A stretch of 64,000 bases of DNA from Lachnospiraceae bacterium OM04-12BH. Its GTDB lineage: Bacteria > Bacillota > Clostridia > Lachnospirales > Lachnospiraceae. The stretch's first letter is position 1; every line of letters begins with the position of its first letter. The stretch spans positions 43,323-107,322 of the forward strand of contig QULQ01000011.1 of assembly GCA_003490145.1 (NCBI GenBank), given 5' to 3'. Made by a program: the position numbers and the translations under genes. This document shows, one piece after another, positions 17,336-26,893 of the stretch. Under the pieces are notes generated by a model. It did no database searches, was not told the origin of the DNA, and worked only from the letters and a program-made list of their open reading frames with translations.

Positions 17336-18016
17336 ATGTATCAGTATTGTTTGTTTGATCTTGACGGCACACTGACGGATTCCCGGGAAGGGATCACAAA
17401 GTGCGTGCAGTATGCCCTTGCAAAGTGTGGGATCGAGGAGCCTGATCTGAAGAAGCTGGAGTGCTTTATCGGACCGCCGCTTCATACAAGCTTTCAGAAG
17501 TATTACGGTATGGATCGGGATATGGCGAAAAGAGCAGTGGAATTTTACCGGGAGAGGTTCCGTCCGATCGGTATTTTTGAAAACCAGGTGTATGAAGGAG
17601 TACCGGAAATGCTGCAGGCTCTGTCAGAGTCAGGGTGCCGCCTGGCAGTAGCATCCAGTAAGCCGGAGGTATTTGTGAAAAAGGTGCTGGATCACTTTGG
17701 CATTGAAAAATATTTTTCTGTTGTGGTCGGAAGCGGTCTTGATGGCAGCAGGGAAAAGAAAGAGGAGGTGGTAGCGGAAGCACTGCGACAGCTTGGTATC
17801 CTGGAATTGTCTGAGGAAGAGCGCAGGGAAAGCTGTGCCATGATCGGGGATCGGGAGTTTGACATCCAGGGAGCCAGGGCATGGAAGCTGACTGGGGTCG
17901 GTGTGCGCTATGGCTTTGCAGCAGAAGGAGAGCTGGAGGCAGAAGGAGCCGATGCCATTGCGGGAACAGTGGAAGAGCTGAAAGAGATCCTGCTGACAGG
18001 ACAGGTGAAGGGATGA
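17336..18016 (+). CDS. HAD-superfamily hydrolase, phosphoglycolate-phosphatase/PpaX type
   Basis: A phosphatase of 226 residues. Motif I is LFDLDGTLTDS near the N-terminus, with the Asp nucleophile and general acid. Motif II is AVASSKPEVFVKKVLDHFGI, and motif III/IV is AMIGDREFDIQGARAW. The cap domain between them is helical (subclass IA), as in phosphoglycolate or pyrophosphate phosphatases. The substrate is not certain. Its stop overlaps the following CPBP gene in an ATGA arrangement, so translation is coupled. Confidence 0.9.
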   Translation: MYQYCLFDLDGTLTDSREGITKCVQYALAKCGIEEPDLKKLECFIGPPLHTSFQKYYGMDRDMAKRAVEFYRERFRPIGIFENQVYEGVPEMLQALSESGCRLAVASSKPEVFVKKVLDHFGIEKYFSVVVGSGLDGSREKKEEVVAEALRQLGILELSEEERRESCAMIGDREFDIQGARAWKLTGVGVRYGFAAEGELEAEGADAIAGTVEELKEILLTGQVKG

Positions 18017-18888
18017 AGATGGGATTTTTACAGACCATGGAGCTGGCATGGCCGGCAGAAGAACTGAAAAAATGGAAATCCATGAAGAAAGCGGTATATC
18101 TGTTGCTGCCGCTTTTTCTTTATTATGTGGTGCATGACCTCGCCCAGATCGTTCTCTGGGGCGGGCTTGAACTGATGCTTTCCGGAAACGGCGGAGCCCT
18201 GAAGGAATGGCTTATACAGAATGGACAGACAGCAAACGGCATGGTCAGCGGGATCGCCATATTGCTTGGCATGCTCCCCATATGGAGCATGCTGAAGAAG
18301 GAAGCACTTCCGGTATGGAAGAAAAAGGGGAATGTAACCTCCTATGGTGTACTGGCAGCGATCGCACTGTGTGTATCCATGGGGGTGAATATCCTGTTTT
18401 TCCAGATGGGGATTACAGAGAGTTCAGCAGCCTATACCAGAGTGGAAGAGGCGCAGTATGGGGTGGCCTTTGCCATTGGGCTTGTATTGTATGGGGTGAT
18501 TTCACCCATTGCAGAAGAGACAGTGTTCCGTGGTATCATTTATAACCGGATGAAACGGTGTTTTTCTGTGAAGCTGGCAGTACCGCTTTCTGCACTGCTT
18601 TTTGGCCTTTACCATGGAAATACGGTGCAGGCATTGTATGGATTTCTGCTTGGGGTGATCATTGCCATAGTTTATGAAAGGTCAGAGAGCTTTGCAGCCC
18701 CGGTGATATTTCATGCGGTGGCTAATGTTACGGTATTTACCGTGACTTACAGGAATGGACTTCGGGATTTAAACAGTGCAGTAGCGATCGGACTGGCAGT
18801 TGCTTTGTTGTTTTTTGCAGCAGGATTGGGATTCTGGTACCTCAAGTTGTGCGAAACGGGAGAAAATAAACAGATAATTGATAAATAA
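18013..18888 (+). CDS. CPBP-family intramembrane metalloprotease
   Basis: A 291-residue membrane protein with about seven hydrophobic segments. The Abi/CPBP motifs are present: EETVFRGIIYNRMKR (Glu-Glu and Arg) and FGLYHGN (His), then a third His in VIFHAVAN. These are the expected metal and catalytic residues of a type II CAAX-protease-like enzyme. Substrates are unknown; some homologues protect against bacteriocins. ATG 18013 overlaps the HAD stop. Downstream is the promoter and hairpin of the gltB leader. Confidence 0.9.
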   Translation: MKMGFLQTMELAWPAEELKKWKSMKKAVYLLLPLFLYYVVHDLAQIVLWGGLELMLSGNGGALKEWLIQNGQTANGMVSGIAILLGMLPIWSMLKKEALPVWKKKGNVTSYGVLAAIALCVSMGVNILFFQMGITESSAAYTRVEEAQYGVAFAIGLVLYGVISPIAEETVFRGIIYNRMKRCFSVKLAVPLSALLFGLYHGNTVQALYGFLLGVIIAIVYERSESFAAPVIFHAVANVTVFTVTYRNGLRDLNSAVAIGLAVALLFFAAGLGFWYLKLCETGENKQIIDK

Positions 18889-18953
18889 ATCTGATAAAAG
18901 AAACACAGAAAGTAAATTCACAAATAATCTGACAATGATAAGAAAAGTCATTA

Positions 18954-18982
18954 TTTACAAATAGAAAAAAGTGATGTATATT
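18954..18982 (+). promoter_or_regulatory. Putative gltB promoter
   Basis: -35 TTTACA (18954-18959), 17-bp spacer, -10 TATATT (18977-18982). Transcription would begin about 10 bp before the hairpin at 18993, making that hairpin part of the gltB leader. Confidence 0.6.
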
Positions 18983-18992
18983 GATTTCAATG

Positions 18993-19036
18993 AAAGTCGC
19001 AAAGGAGCGAGCATAGCTCTTTTTGCGGCTTTTTTA
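18993..19036 (+). terminator. Strong hairpin terminator/attenuator in the gltB leader
   Basis: AAAGTCGCAAAGGAGC (18993-19008) pairs with GCTCTTTTTGCGGCTTT (19016-19032) with one bulged T, followed by a T-run. It could end readthrough from the CPBP gene, or attenuate gltB transcripts starting near 18990. Confidence 0.75.
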
Positions 19037-19067
19037 TGTCATGGGAAATTACGTTGTAATTTACTAA
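19034..19067 (+). repeat. Copy 1 of a repeated palindromic element (partial) before gltB
   Basis: The 27 bases at 19034-19060 match 63333-63359 at 24 of 27 positions, and both follow a terminator T-run. This copy forms AAATTAC-GTT-GTAATTT but lacks the long outer arm of the other copy. Confidence 0.6.
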
Positions 19068-19085
19068 GGGAAGGAGATCCACAAA

Positions 19086-22000
19086 ATGTTTGATGTGAAA
19101 AAGACCGTGCCAGATGCACCTCTGTACCGTCCGGAGTTTGAGCATGATAACTGCGGTATCGGTGCCTGTGTAAACATTAAGGGTGTGAAGAGCAGAGAAA
19201 CCGTTGAAAATGCATTGAAGATCGTTGAGAATCTGGAGCATCGTGCCGGAAAGGATGCAGAAGGTAAGACCGGTGACGGTGTTGGTATTCTGACGCAGAT
19301 CCCCCATAAATTTTTTAAGAGAGTGACAAAGAGCCTTGGGATCACACTGGGAGAGGACAGAGAATATGGCGTTGGTATGTTCTTCTTTCCTCAGGATGAG
19401 CTGCAGAAGAATCAGGCCAAGAAGATGTTTGAGATCATCGTAGAGAAGGAAGGACTTACTTTTCTTGGATGGAGAGAGGTTCCTACCCATCCGGAGGTTC
19501 TCGGACATAAGGCAGTTGAGTGTATGCCCCATATCATGCAGGCATTTATAAAGAAGCCCGCACAGGTGGAAAAGGGGCTTGATTTTGACCGCATGCTTTA
19601 TATTGTAAGAAGAGTATTTGAACAGTCCTCAGATAATACCTATGTGGTTTCCTTATCCAGCAGGACGATTGTATATAAAGGAATGTTCCTGGTTGGACAG
19701 CTCCGTACTTTTTTTGCGGATCTGCAGGATAAGGATTTCGAATCTGCCATTGCCATGGTACATTCCCGTTTCTCTACCAATACCAATCCAAGCTGGGAGA
19801 GAGCCCATCCGAACCGATTTATCGTGCACAACGGTGAGATCAATACCATTCAGGGTAATGCGGATAAGATGCTTGCCCGTGAGGAAAACATGGAATCCGA
19901 GCATCTGCACAGCGTGCTGCATAAGGTACTGCCGGTAGTCAATACAGCAGGCTCTGACTCAGCCATGCTGGATAATACGCTGGAGTTCCTTGTCATGAGC
20001 GGTATGGATCTTCCCCATGCAGTGATGATCACGATCCCGGAGCCATGGGAAAACAACAAGACCATGTCCCAGCACAAAAAGGACTTCTATCAGTACTACG
20101 CAACCATGATGGAGCCATGGGATGGCCCGGCTTCCATTCTTTTCTGTGATGGTGATGTGATGGGAGCAGTGCTTGACAGAAACGGTCTTCGTCCTTCCCG
20201 TTATGTGATCACAGACGATGATCAGCTGATCCTTTCCTCTGAGGTTGGGGTACTTGATATTGACCCTTCAAAGATCCTTGTAAAGGAAAGACTTCGTCCC
20301 GGCAAGATGCTGCTTGTGGATGTCACAAAGGGCAAGGTCATTGATGATAATGAACTGAAAGAGAGTTATGCTTCCAGACAGCCTTATGGTGAGTGGCTGG
20401 ACAGCAACCTGATCCATCTGCGGGATCTGAAGATTCCGAATGAAAGAGTACCGGAATTTGCATATGAAGAAAGACAGCGGATGCAGAAGGCCTTCGGTTA
20501 TACCTACGAAGAGTTAAAGACGAGCATTCTTCCCATGGCAAAGAACGGAGCCGAGGCTATTGCAGCCATGGGAGTGGATACCCCGATCCCGGTTCTGAGC
20601 AAGACCAATCATCCTCTTTTCCATTATTTCAAGCAGAAATTTGCGCAGGTAACCAACCCGCCTATAGATGCGATCCGTGAGGAAGTGGTTACTTCAACAA
20701 CTGTTTACGTGGGAACCGACGGCAATATTCTGGAGGAAACCCCGAAGAACTGCCACGTGATGCAGGTAAGCAACCCGATCCTGACTAATACCGATCTGAT
20801 GAAGATCAAGGATATAAATCAGGAAGGCTTTAAGGCAGAAGTGATTCCGATCACCTATTATAAGAATACGAGCCTTGAGCGTGCTATTGACAGACTGTTC
20901 GTAGAGGTGGACAGAGCTTACAGGGACGGTGTGAACATCATGATCCTGTCTGACAGGGGCGTAGATGAAAACCACGTGGCAATCCCGTCTCTGCTTGCCG
21001 TATCAGCACTGAACAGACATCTGGTCGTAACCAAGAAAAAAACCAGTGTAGCGCTGATCCTGGAGTCAGGAGAACCAAGGGATGTGCATGATTTTGCTAC
21101 CCTGCTTGGTTATGGTGCCTGTGCGATCAATCCTTATCTTGCACAGGAATCCATCCGCGAGCTGATCGACAGCCATATGCTTGACAAGGATTATTATGCA
21201 GCCGTTGATGATTACAACAACGCTATTTTACATGGCATTGTCAAAATCGCTTCCAAAATGGGAATCAGTACGATCCAGTCCTATGAAGGATCCCAGATCT
21301 TTGAAGCAATCGGTATTGATAAGGATGTTATTAACAAATATTTCCCTCATACGGTATGCCGTGTGGGTGGTATTACCTTAAAGGATATTGAAAAGGAAGT
21401 GGATGCACTGCATTCACAGGCTTTTGACCCGCTGGGACTTGCAAATGACCTGACACTGAACAGTGTGGGACATCACAAGATGAGAAGTGGTGGTGACGAG
21501 CATCTGTACAATCCGGCAACGATCCATATGCTGCAGGAATCCACGAAGCGTGGTGACTATCAGATGTTCAAGCAGTATACAGCCCTTGTCAATGATGAGG
21601 ATTCAGTAAAGAATCTGCGTGGCCTGATGGATTTCAATTATCCGGAAAAAGGAATCCCGATCGAGGAAGTAGAAAGCGTGGATTCCATTGTAACCAGATT
21701 TAAGACAGGAGCCATGAGCTATGGTTCCATTTCCAAGGAAGCACATGAGACACTGGCAATTGCAATGAACACCATTCACGGACGTTCTAATTCCGGTGAA
21801 GGTGGTGAGGATCTGGAGAGACTTTCTGCAGGGTCTGATGGGAAGAACAGATGCTCTGCTATCAAACAGGTAGCCAGCGGACGTTTCGGTGTAACCAGCA
21901 GATATCTGGTAAGCGCCAATGAGATCCAGATCAAAATGGCACAGGGAGCAAAGCCCGGTGAAGGCGGACACCTGCCGGCAGGCAAGGTTTATCCCTGGAT

Positions 22001-23636
22001 CGCAAAGACCAGACATTCAACACCCGGCGTAGGTCTGATCTCCCCGCCGCCTCATCACGATATTTATTCTATCGAGGATCTGGCAGAGCTGATTTATGAT
22101 CTGAAGAATGCCAACAAGCAGGCAAGGATCAGTGTCAAGCTGGTTTCTGAAGCTGGTGTTGGTACTGTTGCAGCCGGTGTTGCGAAGGCCGGTGCACAGG
22201 TTATCCTGATCTCCGGTTATGATGGTGGTACCGGTGCGGCACCGAGGAATTCCATTCACAATGCAGGACTTCCCTGGGAGCTTGGACTTGCAGAGACACA
22301 CCAGACGCTGATCATGAACGGACTTCGTAATAAGGTAAGGATCGAGACAGACGGTAAGCTGATGAGCGGTCGTGACGTAGCTATCGCAGCGATCCTTGGT
22401 GCAGAGGAATTCGGCTTTGCGACAGCACCCCTGGTAACCATGGGATGTGTCATGATGAGAGTCTGCAATCTGGACACATGTCCTGTGGGTGTGGCTACCC
22501 AGAATCCGGAGCTTCGTAAGAATTTCAGAGGAAAGCCGGAGTATGTGATCAACTTCATGCACTTTATCGCAGAGGAGCTGCGGGAATATATGGCAAAGCT
22601 TGGTGTAAGGACTGTGGATGAGCTGGTCGGCCATACCGAGTTCCTGAAGGTAAAGGATAACCTTTCTAAGAGCCAGAAGCAGGTAGATTTAAGTCTGATC
22701 CTTGAGAATCCCTATGTGGGCAGCAAGGAGAAGGTTACCTTTGATCCGAAGCAGGTTTACGATTTCAAGCTGGAAAATACCATGGACGAAAAGGTACTGT
22801 TAAAGCAGCTTGACAAGGCCATTGAAACCGGTGCAAGAAGAAGCATTGAGGTAGATGTCAAGAATACGGACAGAGCCTTTGGTACGATCCTTGGTTCCGA
22901 GATCACAAGAAAACTTGGGGATCAGGTGGCAGAGGATACCTACCGTGTACTGTGTAACGGCGCCGGCGGACAGAGCTTTGGTGCCTTTATCCCGAAGGGA
23001 CTGACACTTGAGCTTGTGGGAGATTCCAACGACTACTTTGGCAAGGGCTTATCCGGCGGTAAGCTGATCGTATATCCACCGAAGGGAAGCCGGTTCAAAG
23101 CAGATGAAAATATCATTATCGGAAATGTGGCACTGTATGGTGCAACCAGTGGAAAAGCCTTTATCAATGGTGTAGCTGGTGAGCGTTTCTGTGTCAGAAA
23201 CTCTGGTGCGATCGCTGTTGTAGAGGGCGTGGGTGACCATGGCTGTGAATATATGACAGGAGGCCGTGTGGTAGTCCTTGGTCCTACAGGCAAGAACTTT
23301 GCTGCAGGTATGAGCGGCGGTGTGGCTTATGTACTGGATGAGGACAATGACCTGTATATCCGCCTGAACAAGGAAATGGTATCTTCCTATGAAGTAACTT
23401 CCAAATATGATGTTATTGAACTGAAGGATATGATCAAGGAGCATGTGGCTCTGACCAATTCCGAAAAGGGTAAGATGATCCTGGATCATTTCAGTGATTA
23501 TCTGCCGAAGTTCAAGAAGATCATCCCTCACGACTACGAAAAGATGCTGGCTACCATCGTACAGATGGAGGAAAAGGGTCTTTCTGCAGAGCAGGCACAG
23601 ATCGAAGCATTCTACGCAGTCAGGGCAGCAAAATAA
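19086..23636 (+). CDS. gltB: Glutamate synthase large subunit
   Basis: Makes glutamate from glutamine and 2-oxoglutarate, with GltD supplying electrons from NADPH. 1516 residues in the standard order. A short propeptide precedes the class-II amidotransferase whose catalytic Cys is in HDNCGIG (Cys23). The central and FMN-binding synthase domains (GAKPGEGGHLPAGKV; ISGYDGGTGAAPRNS) follow. The 3Fe-4S loop is CVMMRVCNLDTCPVGVATQ, and the C-terminal beta-helix GXGXG domain ends the protein. ATG 19086 follows AAGGGAAGGAG. gltD starts 12 nt after the stop. The leader hairpin suggests transcription control by nitrogen status, but the signal is not visible. Confidence 0.97.
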   Translation: MFDVKKTVPDAPLYRPEFEHDNCGIGACVNIKGVKSRETVENALKIVENLEHRAGKDAEGKTGDGVGILTQIPHKFFKRVTKSLGITLGEDREYGVGMFFFPQDELQKNQAKKMFEIIVEKEGLTFLGWREVPTHPEVLGHKAVECMPHIMQAFIKKPAQVEKGLDFDRMLYIVRRVFEQSSDNTYVVSLSSRTIVYKGMFLVGQLRTFFADLQDKDFESAIAMVHSRFSTNTNPSWERAHPNRFIVHNGEINTIQGNADKMLAREENMESEHLHSVLHKVLPVVNTAGSDSAMLDNTLEFLVMSGMDLPHAVMITIPEPWENNKTMSQHKKDFYQYYATMMEPWDGPASILFCDGDVMGAVLDRNGLRPSRYVITDDDQLILSSEVGVLDIDPSKILVKERLRPGKMLLVDVTKGKVIDDNELKESYASRQPYGEWLDSNLIHLRDLKIPNERVPEFAYEERQRMQKAFGYTYEELKTSILPMAKNGAEAIAAMGVDTPIPVLSKTNHPLFHYFKQKFAQVTNPPIDAIREEVVTSTTVYVGTDGNILEETPKNCHVMQVSNPILTNTDLMKIKDINQEGFKAEVIPITYYKNTSLERAIDRLFVEVDRAYRDGVNIMILSDRGVDENHVAIPSLLAVSALNRHLVVTKKKTSVALILESGEPRDVHDFATLLGYGACAINPYLAQESIRELIDSHMLDKDYYAAVDDYNNAILHGIVKIASKMGISTIQSYEGSQIFEAIGIDKDVINKYFPHTVCRVGGITLKDIEKEVDALHSQAFDPLGLANDLTLNSVGHHKMRSGGDEHLYNPATIHMLQESTKRGDYQMFKQYTALVNDEDSVKNLRGLMDFNYPEKGIPIEEVESVDSIVTRFKTGAMSYGSISKEAHETLAIAMNTIHGRSNSGEGGEDLERLSAGSDGKNRCSAIKQVASGRFGVTSRYLVSANEIQIKMAQGAKPGEGGHLPAGKVYPWIAKTRHSTPGVGLISPPPHHDIYSIEDLAELIYDLKNANKQARISVKLVSEAGVGTVAAGVAKAGAQVILISGYDGGTGAAPRNSIHNAGLPWELGLAETHQTLIMNGLRNKVRIETDGKLMSGRDVAIAAILGAEEFGFATAPLVTMGCVMMRVCNLDTCPVGVATQNPELRKNFRGKPEYVINFMHFIAEELREYMAKLGVRTVDELVGHTEFLKVKDNLSKSQKQVDLSLILENPYVGSKEKVTFDPKQVYDFKLENTMDEKVLLKQLDKAIETGARRSIEVDVKNTDRAFGTILGSEITRKLGDQVAEDTYRVLCNGAGGQSFGAFIPKGLTLELVGDSNDYFGKGLSGGKLIVYPPKGSRFKADENIIIGNVALYGATSGKAFINGVAGERFCVRNSGAIAVVEGVGDHGCEYMTGGRVVVLGPTGKNFAAGMSGGVAYVLDEDNDLYIRLNKEMVSSYEVTSKYDVIELKDMIKEHVALTNSEKGKMILDHFSDYLPKFKKIIPHDYEKMLATIVQMEEKGLSAEQAQIEAFYAVRAAK

Positions 23637-23648
23637 GGAGGTGTCACG

Positions 23649-25142
23649 ATGGGAAAACCAACAGGATTTATGGATTATAAAAGAGAAGTATCAAAGGACG
23701 TAAAGCCTAAGGACAGGATTAAGAATTTTAATGAGTTCCATGAGCACCTCCCGAGAGAAAAACAGCAGCTTCAGGGAGCAAGATGTATGGACTGCGGTGT
23801 GCCCTTCTGCCAGGCAGGAATGAATATCTGCGGAATGACAAGCGGCTGCCCCCTGCACAATCTGGTGCCGGAATGGAATGATCTTGTTTATACCGGAAAC
23901 TGGCAGCAGGCCTATAACCGTCTGAAAAAGACGAACAGCTTTCCGGAGTTTACCTCCCGTGTGTGCCCGGCGCTCTGTGAAGCAGCCTGCACCTGCAATC
24001 TGATCGGGGATCCGGTTGCCACGAAGGAAAATGAATATGCGATTATTGAGAATGCCTATGAAAAGGGCTATGCCGATCCGAAGCCGCCCAAGGTCCGGAC
24101 AGGAAAGACGGTAGCAGTTGTAGGAAGCGGTCCTTCCGGACTTGCTGTTGCCGATCAGCTGAATAAAAGAGGTCACAGCGTAACGGTGTATGAGCGCTCT
24201 GACAGGGCTGGCGGACTTTTGATGTACGGAATCCCCAATATGAAGCTGGAGAAGCATATCGTAGACCGTAAGATCAAGGTCATGGAAGCAGAAGGCATCG
24301 TGTTTAAAACCGGTGTGGATGTCGGTAAGGATATCAAGGCAGAAAAGCTCTTGAAGGAGTATGACAGAGTCGTACTTGCCTGCGGTGCTTCCAATCCGAG
24401 AGATATCAGTGTACCGGGCAGGGATGCCAAGGGGATCTACTTTGCAGTAGACTTCCTGAAGGCCAATACGAAGAGCCTGCTGGATTCTGATTTTGAAGAT
24501 AAGAAATATGTGGATACCAAGGGCAAAAATGTAGTTATCATTGGCGGTGGTGATACCGGAAATGACTGTGTGGGAACCAGCATCCGTCATGGCTGCAAGT
24601 CTGTAACACAGATCGAGATGATGCCAAAGGCTCCCGATACCAGAAGTGCCAGCAATCCCTGGCCGGAATGGCCGAAGATCTGCAAGACAGATTACGGCCA
24701 GGAGGAAGCTATCGCTGTATTTGGTCATGATCCCCGGATCTATGAGTCTACGGTGAAGGAATTTGTGAAGGATAAAAACGGCAGCCTTAAGGCAGTCAAG
24801 ATCGTGAAGCTTTCCTGGGAGAAGGATCCTGCAAGCGGACGGATGAAGATGAGCGAGGTGCCGGGCTCAGAGCAGACTCTTCCCGCAGAGATCGTGCTGA
24901 TCGCGGCAGGGTTCCTTGGAAGCCAGAAATATGTAACAGATGCGTTCCATGTAGATATCAATGAGAGAAGCAATGTGAAGACCGGCGCAGGTGCCTATGA
25001 AACCAGCGTGAAGAATGTCTTTACAGCCGGGGATATGCACAGAGGCCAGTCCCTTGTAGTATGGGCGATCCGTGAGGGCAGGGAAGCAGCAAGGGCTGTG
25101 GATGAAAGCCTGATGGGATATACCAATCTGATTGTGCAGTAA
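23649..25142 (+). CDS. gltD: Glutamate synthase small subunit
   Basis: NADPH-oxidising partner of GltB; passes electrons through FAD and 4Fe-4S clusters. The N-terminal Cys-rich domain has CMDCGVPFCQ and CGMTSGCPLHN, then VCPALCEAACTCNL. The FAD fold is VAVVGSGPSGLAVADQL, the NADPH fold is VVIIGGGDTGNDCVGTS, and the C-terminal FAD motif is FTAGDMHRGQSLVVWAI. 497 residues, normal. It shares the gltB operon (12-nt gap, AAGGAGGTG ribosome site) and is followed by a strong terminator. Confidence 0.97.
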   Translation: MGKPTGFMDYKREVSKDVKPKDRIKNFNEFHEHLPREKQQLQGARCMDCGVPFCQAGMNICGMTSGCPLHNLVPEWNDLVYTGNWQQAYNRLKKTNSFPEFTSRVCPALCEAACTCNLIGDPVATKENEYAIIENAYEKGYADPKPPKVRTGKTVAVVGSGPSGLAVADQLNKRGHSVTVYERSDRAGGLLMYGIPNMKLEKHIVDRKIKVMEAEGIVFKTGVDVGKDIKAEKLLKEYDRVVLACGASNPRDISVPGRDAKGIYFAVDFLKANTKSLLDSDFEDKKYVDTKGKNVVIIGGGDTGNDCVGTSIRHGCKSVTQIEMMPKAPDTRSASNPWPEWPKICKTDYGQEEAIAVFGHDPRIYESTVKEFVKDKNGSLKAVKIVKLSWEKDPASGRMKMSEVPGSEQTLPAEIVLIAAGFLGSQKYVTDAFHVDINERSNVKTGAGAYETSVKNVFTAGDMHRGQSLVVWAIREGREAARAVDESLMGYTNLIVQ

Positions 25143-25155
25143 GAGTGTGGAAGTG

Positions 25156-25191
25156 AAGGTGGCTCTGCCTTTTGGCAGAGCCACCTTTTTC
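25156..25191 (+). terminator. Terminator of the gltB-gltD operon
   Basis: AAGGTGGCTCTGCC and GGCAGAGCCACCTT pair perfectly around TTTT, followed by T5. Confidence 0.95.
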
Positions 25192-25261
25192 GGGTCTGGA
25201 GGGGTCGCTTGGCGGCGCACGTCGCAGAGGTGCCGGAATCGGAAGATATTTCCGGAGGTCA

Positions 25262-25544
25262 GGGGCACCAGGAGTGTTTTCGGAGTTCAGGACCACCGGG
25301 AGTGTTTTCGGAGTTCAGGGGTATCAGGAAGGAAAATGTGCTGTGGTGCCCCGGAAACATTGAGATCAGAGGAAGGTTTTGGAGCAGGGGCGCCAGAGAA
25401 GAGAAATATGCTGTGGTGCCCCGAAAACTTCGCAGAGCGGGGCATCAGCAGGAAAAGTGCATGCAGATGCCCCAAAAGGCAGTGAAATGGGTGTGAAAAT
25501 GACCGAAGCGGGGCATATGGGAAGAAAACATAGCCTGATGCCCC
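25262..25544 (+). repeat. Array of diverged hairpin repeats between gltD and glycerate kinase
   Basis: Four units start GGGG(C/T)R... and end with TGCCCC about 35 bp later: 25318-25352, 25387-25422, 25439-25473 and 25510-25544. Stems are 9, 9, 8 and 7 bp, with purine-rich loops that resemble each other (GAAGGAAAA, GAAGAGAAA, CAGGAAAAG, GAAGAAAAC). A half unit lies at 25262. It is followed by two direct copies of a 28-nt segment (25264-25291 and 25292-25319, 25 of 28 identical). G-U pairs in the first two stems favour pairing as plus-strand RNA. Long open frames cross the array in several phases, but none looks like a gene. This accounts for the gene-free stretch 25191-25590. Confidence 0.7.
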
Positions 25545-25590
25545 GGAGAATGATATGATGAAGTTATGAGCAGGAAAGGATGACTTTATT

Positions 25591-26694
25591 ATGCAGAAAG
25601 TGATTGTGATTCCGGACAGTTTTAAAGGAAGTATGACATCGCAGGAAGTAACCGATATTCTGGCAGGATCCATAGAAGAACATTTGAAGTGTGAGGTTGT
25701 CAGACTTCCCATTGCAGACGGCGGAGAAGGAAGCATGGACTGTATTCTCCGGGCAAAGGGCGGAAGCAGGAAGACAGTGACAGTACATTCCCCGGAAGGA
25801 AAACTGATTGAGGCAGCCTATGGGATTCTTCCTGATGGAACGGCTGTCCTTGAAATTGCAGAAAGCAGTGGATTGACAAAGCAGACCGGATTTCGTGCAC
25901 TGGAGGCCAGTACCTTTGGCTTTGGAGAGCTGATAAGAGCGGCACTGGATGAAGGCTGTCGGAAGTTTTTCCTTTGTCTTGGAGGCAGTGCCACAACAGA
26001 CTGCGGATGTGGGATGGCAGCAGCGCTTGGAATTACTTTCTTTGATAGAGATGGACGGTCATTTGTTCCGGCAGGAGGGACGCTGTCAGCGGTATCGAAA
26101 ATAGAATGTTCGAGGCTGGATCAGCGGATCGGAGAGGCTGAATTTACGGTAATGAGTGATGTGACTAATCCCTTGTATGGACCTCTGGGAGCTGCCTATA
26201 TTTATGCACCACAGAAGGGAGCAACGAAGGAAGAGGTTGCAGTCCTGGATGCCGGTCTGATCCACGTGGCAGAAGTGATAGAACGTGACTGTCAGGCAAT
26301 GCTGCCGGAGGCAGGAGCGGGGGCTGCAGGAGGTGCCGGATATGGATGTACGGCATTTCTCAGAGCAAAGACAGTCAGCGGCATCGAAGGTATGCTGGAG
26401 CTGTGTCAGTTTGATGCGCTTGTGAAAGACTGTGATCTGGTTGTAACCGGGGAAGGATGTTTGGATGAACAGAGCCTTATGGGAAAGGTTTTGAGTGGTA
26501 TCAGGAAGCATGCCAGTAACAGGGAAATCGTTTCTTTTTGTGGTATCTGTAAAGTACCGGCAGAGGAACTTTGCAGAAATTGTGTAATTGCAGTGGAAAT
26601 TGCCAAAGGGATTTCCATTCAGGAATCTATGGAGAAGGGGCAGTATTATCTGAAGCTTGCAGCAGATACTTATTTTAAGCGGAGGATGGGATAG
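25591..26694 (+). CDS. Glycerate kinase (GarK/GlxK family)
   Basis: Phosphorylates glycerate with ATP to a phosphoglycerate that enters glycolysis. 367 residues with family motifs in order: VIPDSFKGSMTSQEV at the N-terminus, PIADGGEGSMDC, LCLGGSATTDCGCGMAAALG, DVTNPLYGPLGAAYIYAPQKGA, and VVTGEGCLDEQSLMGKV near residue 290. ATG 25591 follows AGGAAAGGATGAC. It stands alone as a transcription unit behind the hairpin array. No glycerate-producing genes are next to it. Confidence 0.95.
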   Translation: MQKVIVIPDSFKGSMTSQEVTDILAGSIEEHLKCEVVRLPIADGGEGSMDCILRAKGGSRKTVTVHSPEGKLIEAAYGILPDGTAVLEIAESSGLTKQTGFRALEASTFGFGELIRAALDEGCRKFFLCLGGSATTDCGCGMAAALGITFFDRDGRSFVPAGGTLSAVSKIECSRLDQRIGEAEFTVMSDVTNPLYGPLGAAYIYAPQKGATKEEVAVLDAGLIHVAEVIERDCQAMLPEAGAGAAGGAGYGCTAFLRAKTVSGIEGMLELCQFDALVKDCDLVVTGEGCLDEQSLMGKVLSGIRKHASNREIVSFCGICKVPAEELCRNCVIAVEIAKGISIQESMEKGQYYLKLAADTYFKRRMG

Positions 26695-26791
26695 CAATAT
26701 CAGACAGGAAGGGCATTCTCAGAAAAGAGTGGTCATTCAAGGACATATAAGATTATTAATTCAGGAAGAAGAGATAACAGAAAGAAATGAG

Positions 26792-26835
26792 AAAAGAGGA
26801 GATCGGGTAAATGTACCGGATTTCCTCTTTTTTAC
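26792..26835 (+). terminator. Terminator downstream of glycerate kinase
   Basis: AAAAGAGGAGATCGGGT pairs with ACCGGATTTCCTCTTTT around AAATGT, followed by a T-run to 26833. It lies about 100 bp after the stop; nothing gene-like lies between. Confidence 0.8.
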
Positions 26836-26893
26836 GAACCATGTTCTATTTTACAATTGATTTTCTGGTCAGCAGATATGTGCGATTTCAGAA

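Noticed and set aside
25132..25496. Three overlapping plus-strand reading frames across the hairpin array
   Set aside because: They are open in all phases because the repeats lack stops. The products are Gly/Arg-rich without motifs, the starts lack ribosome sites, and one frame begins inside gltD and crosses its terminator.
25262..25544. CRISPR array
   Set aside because: The repeats are too diverged, spacing is uneven (69, 52 and 71 bp between starts), and no cas genes are nearby.
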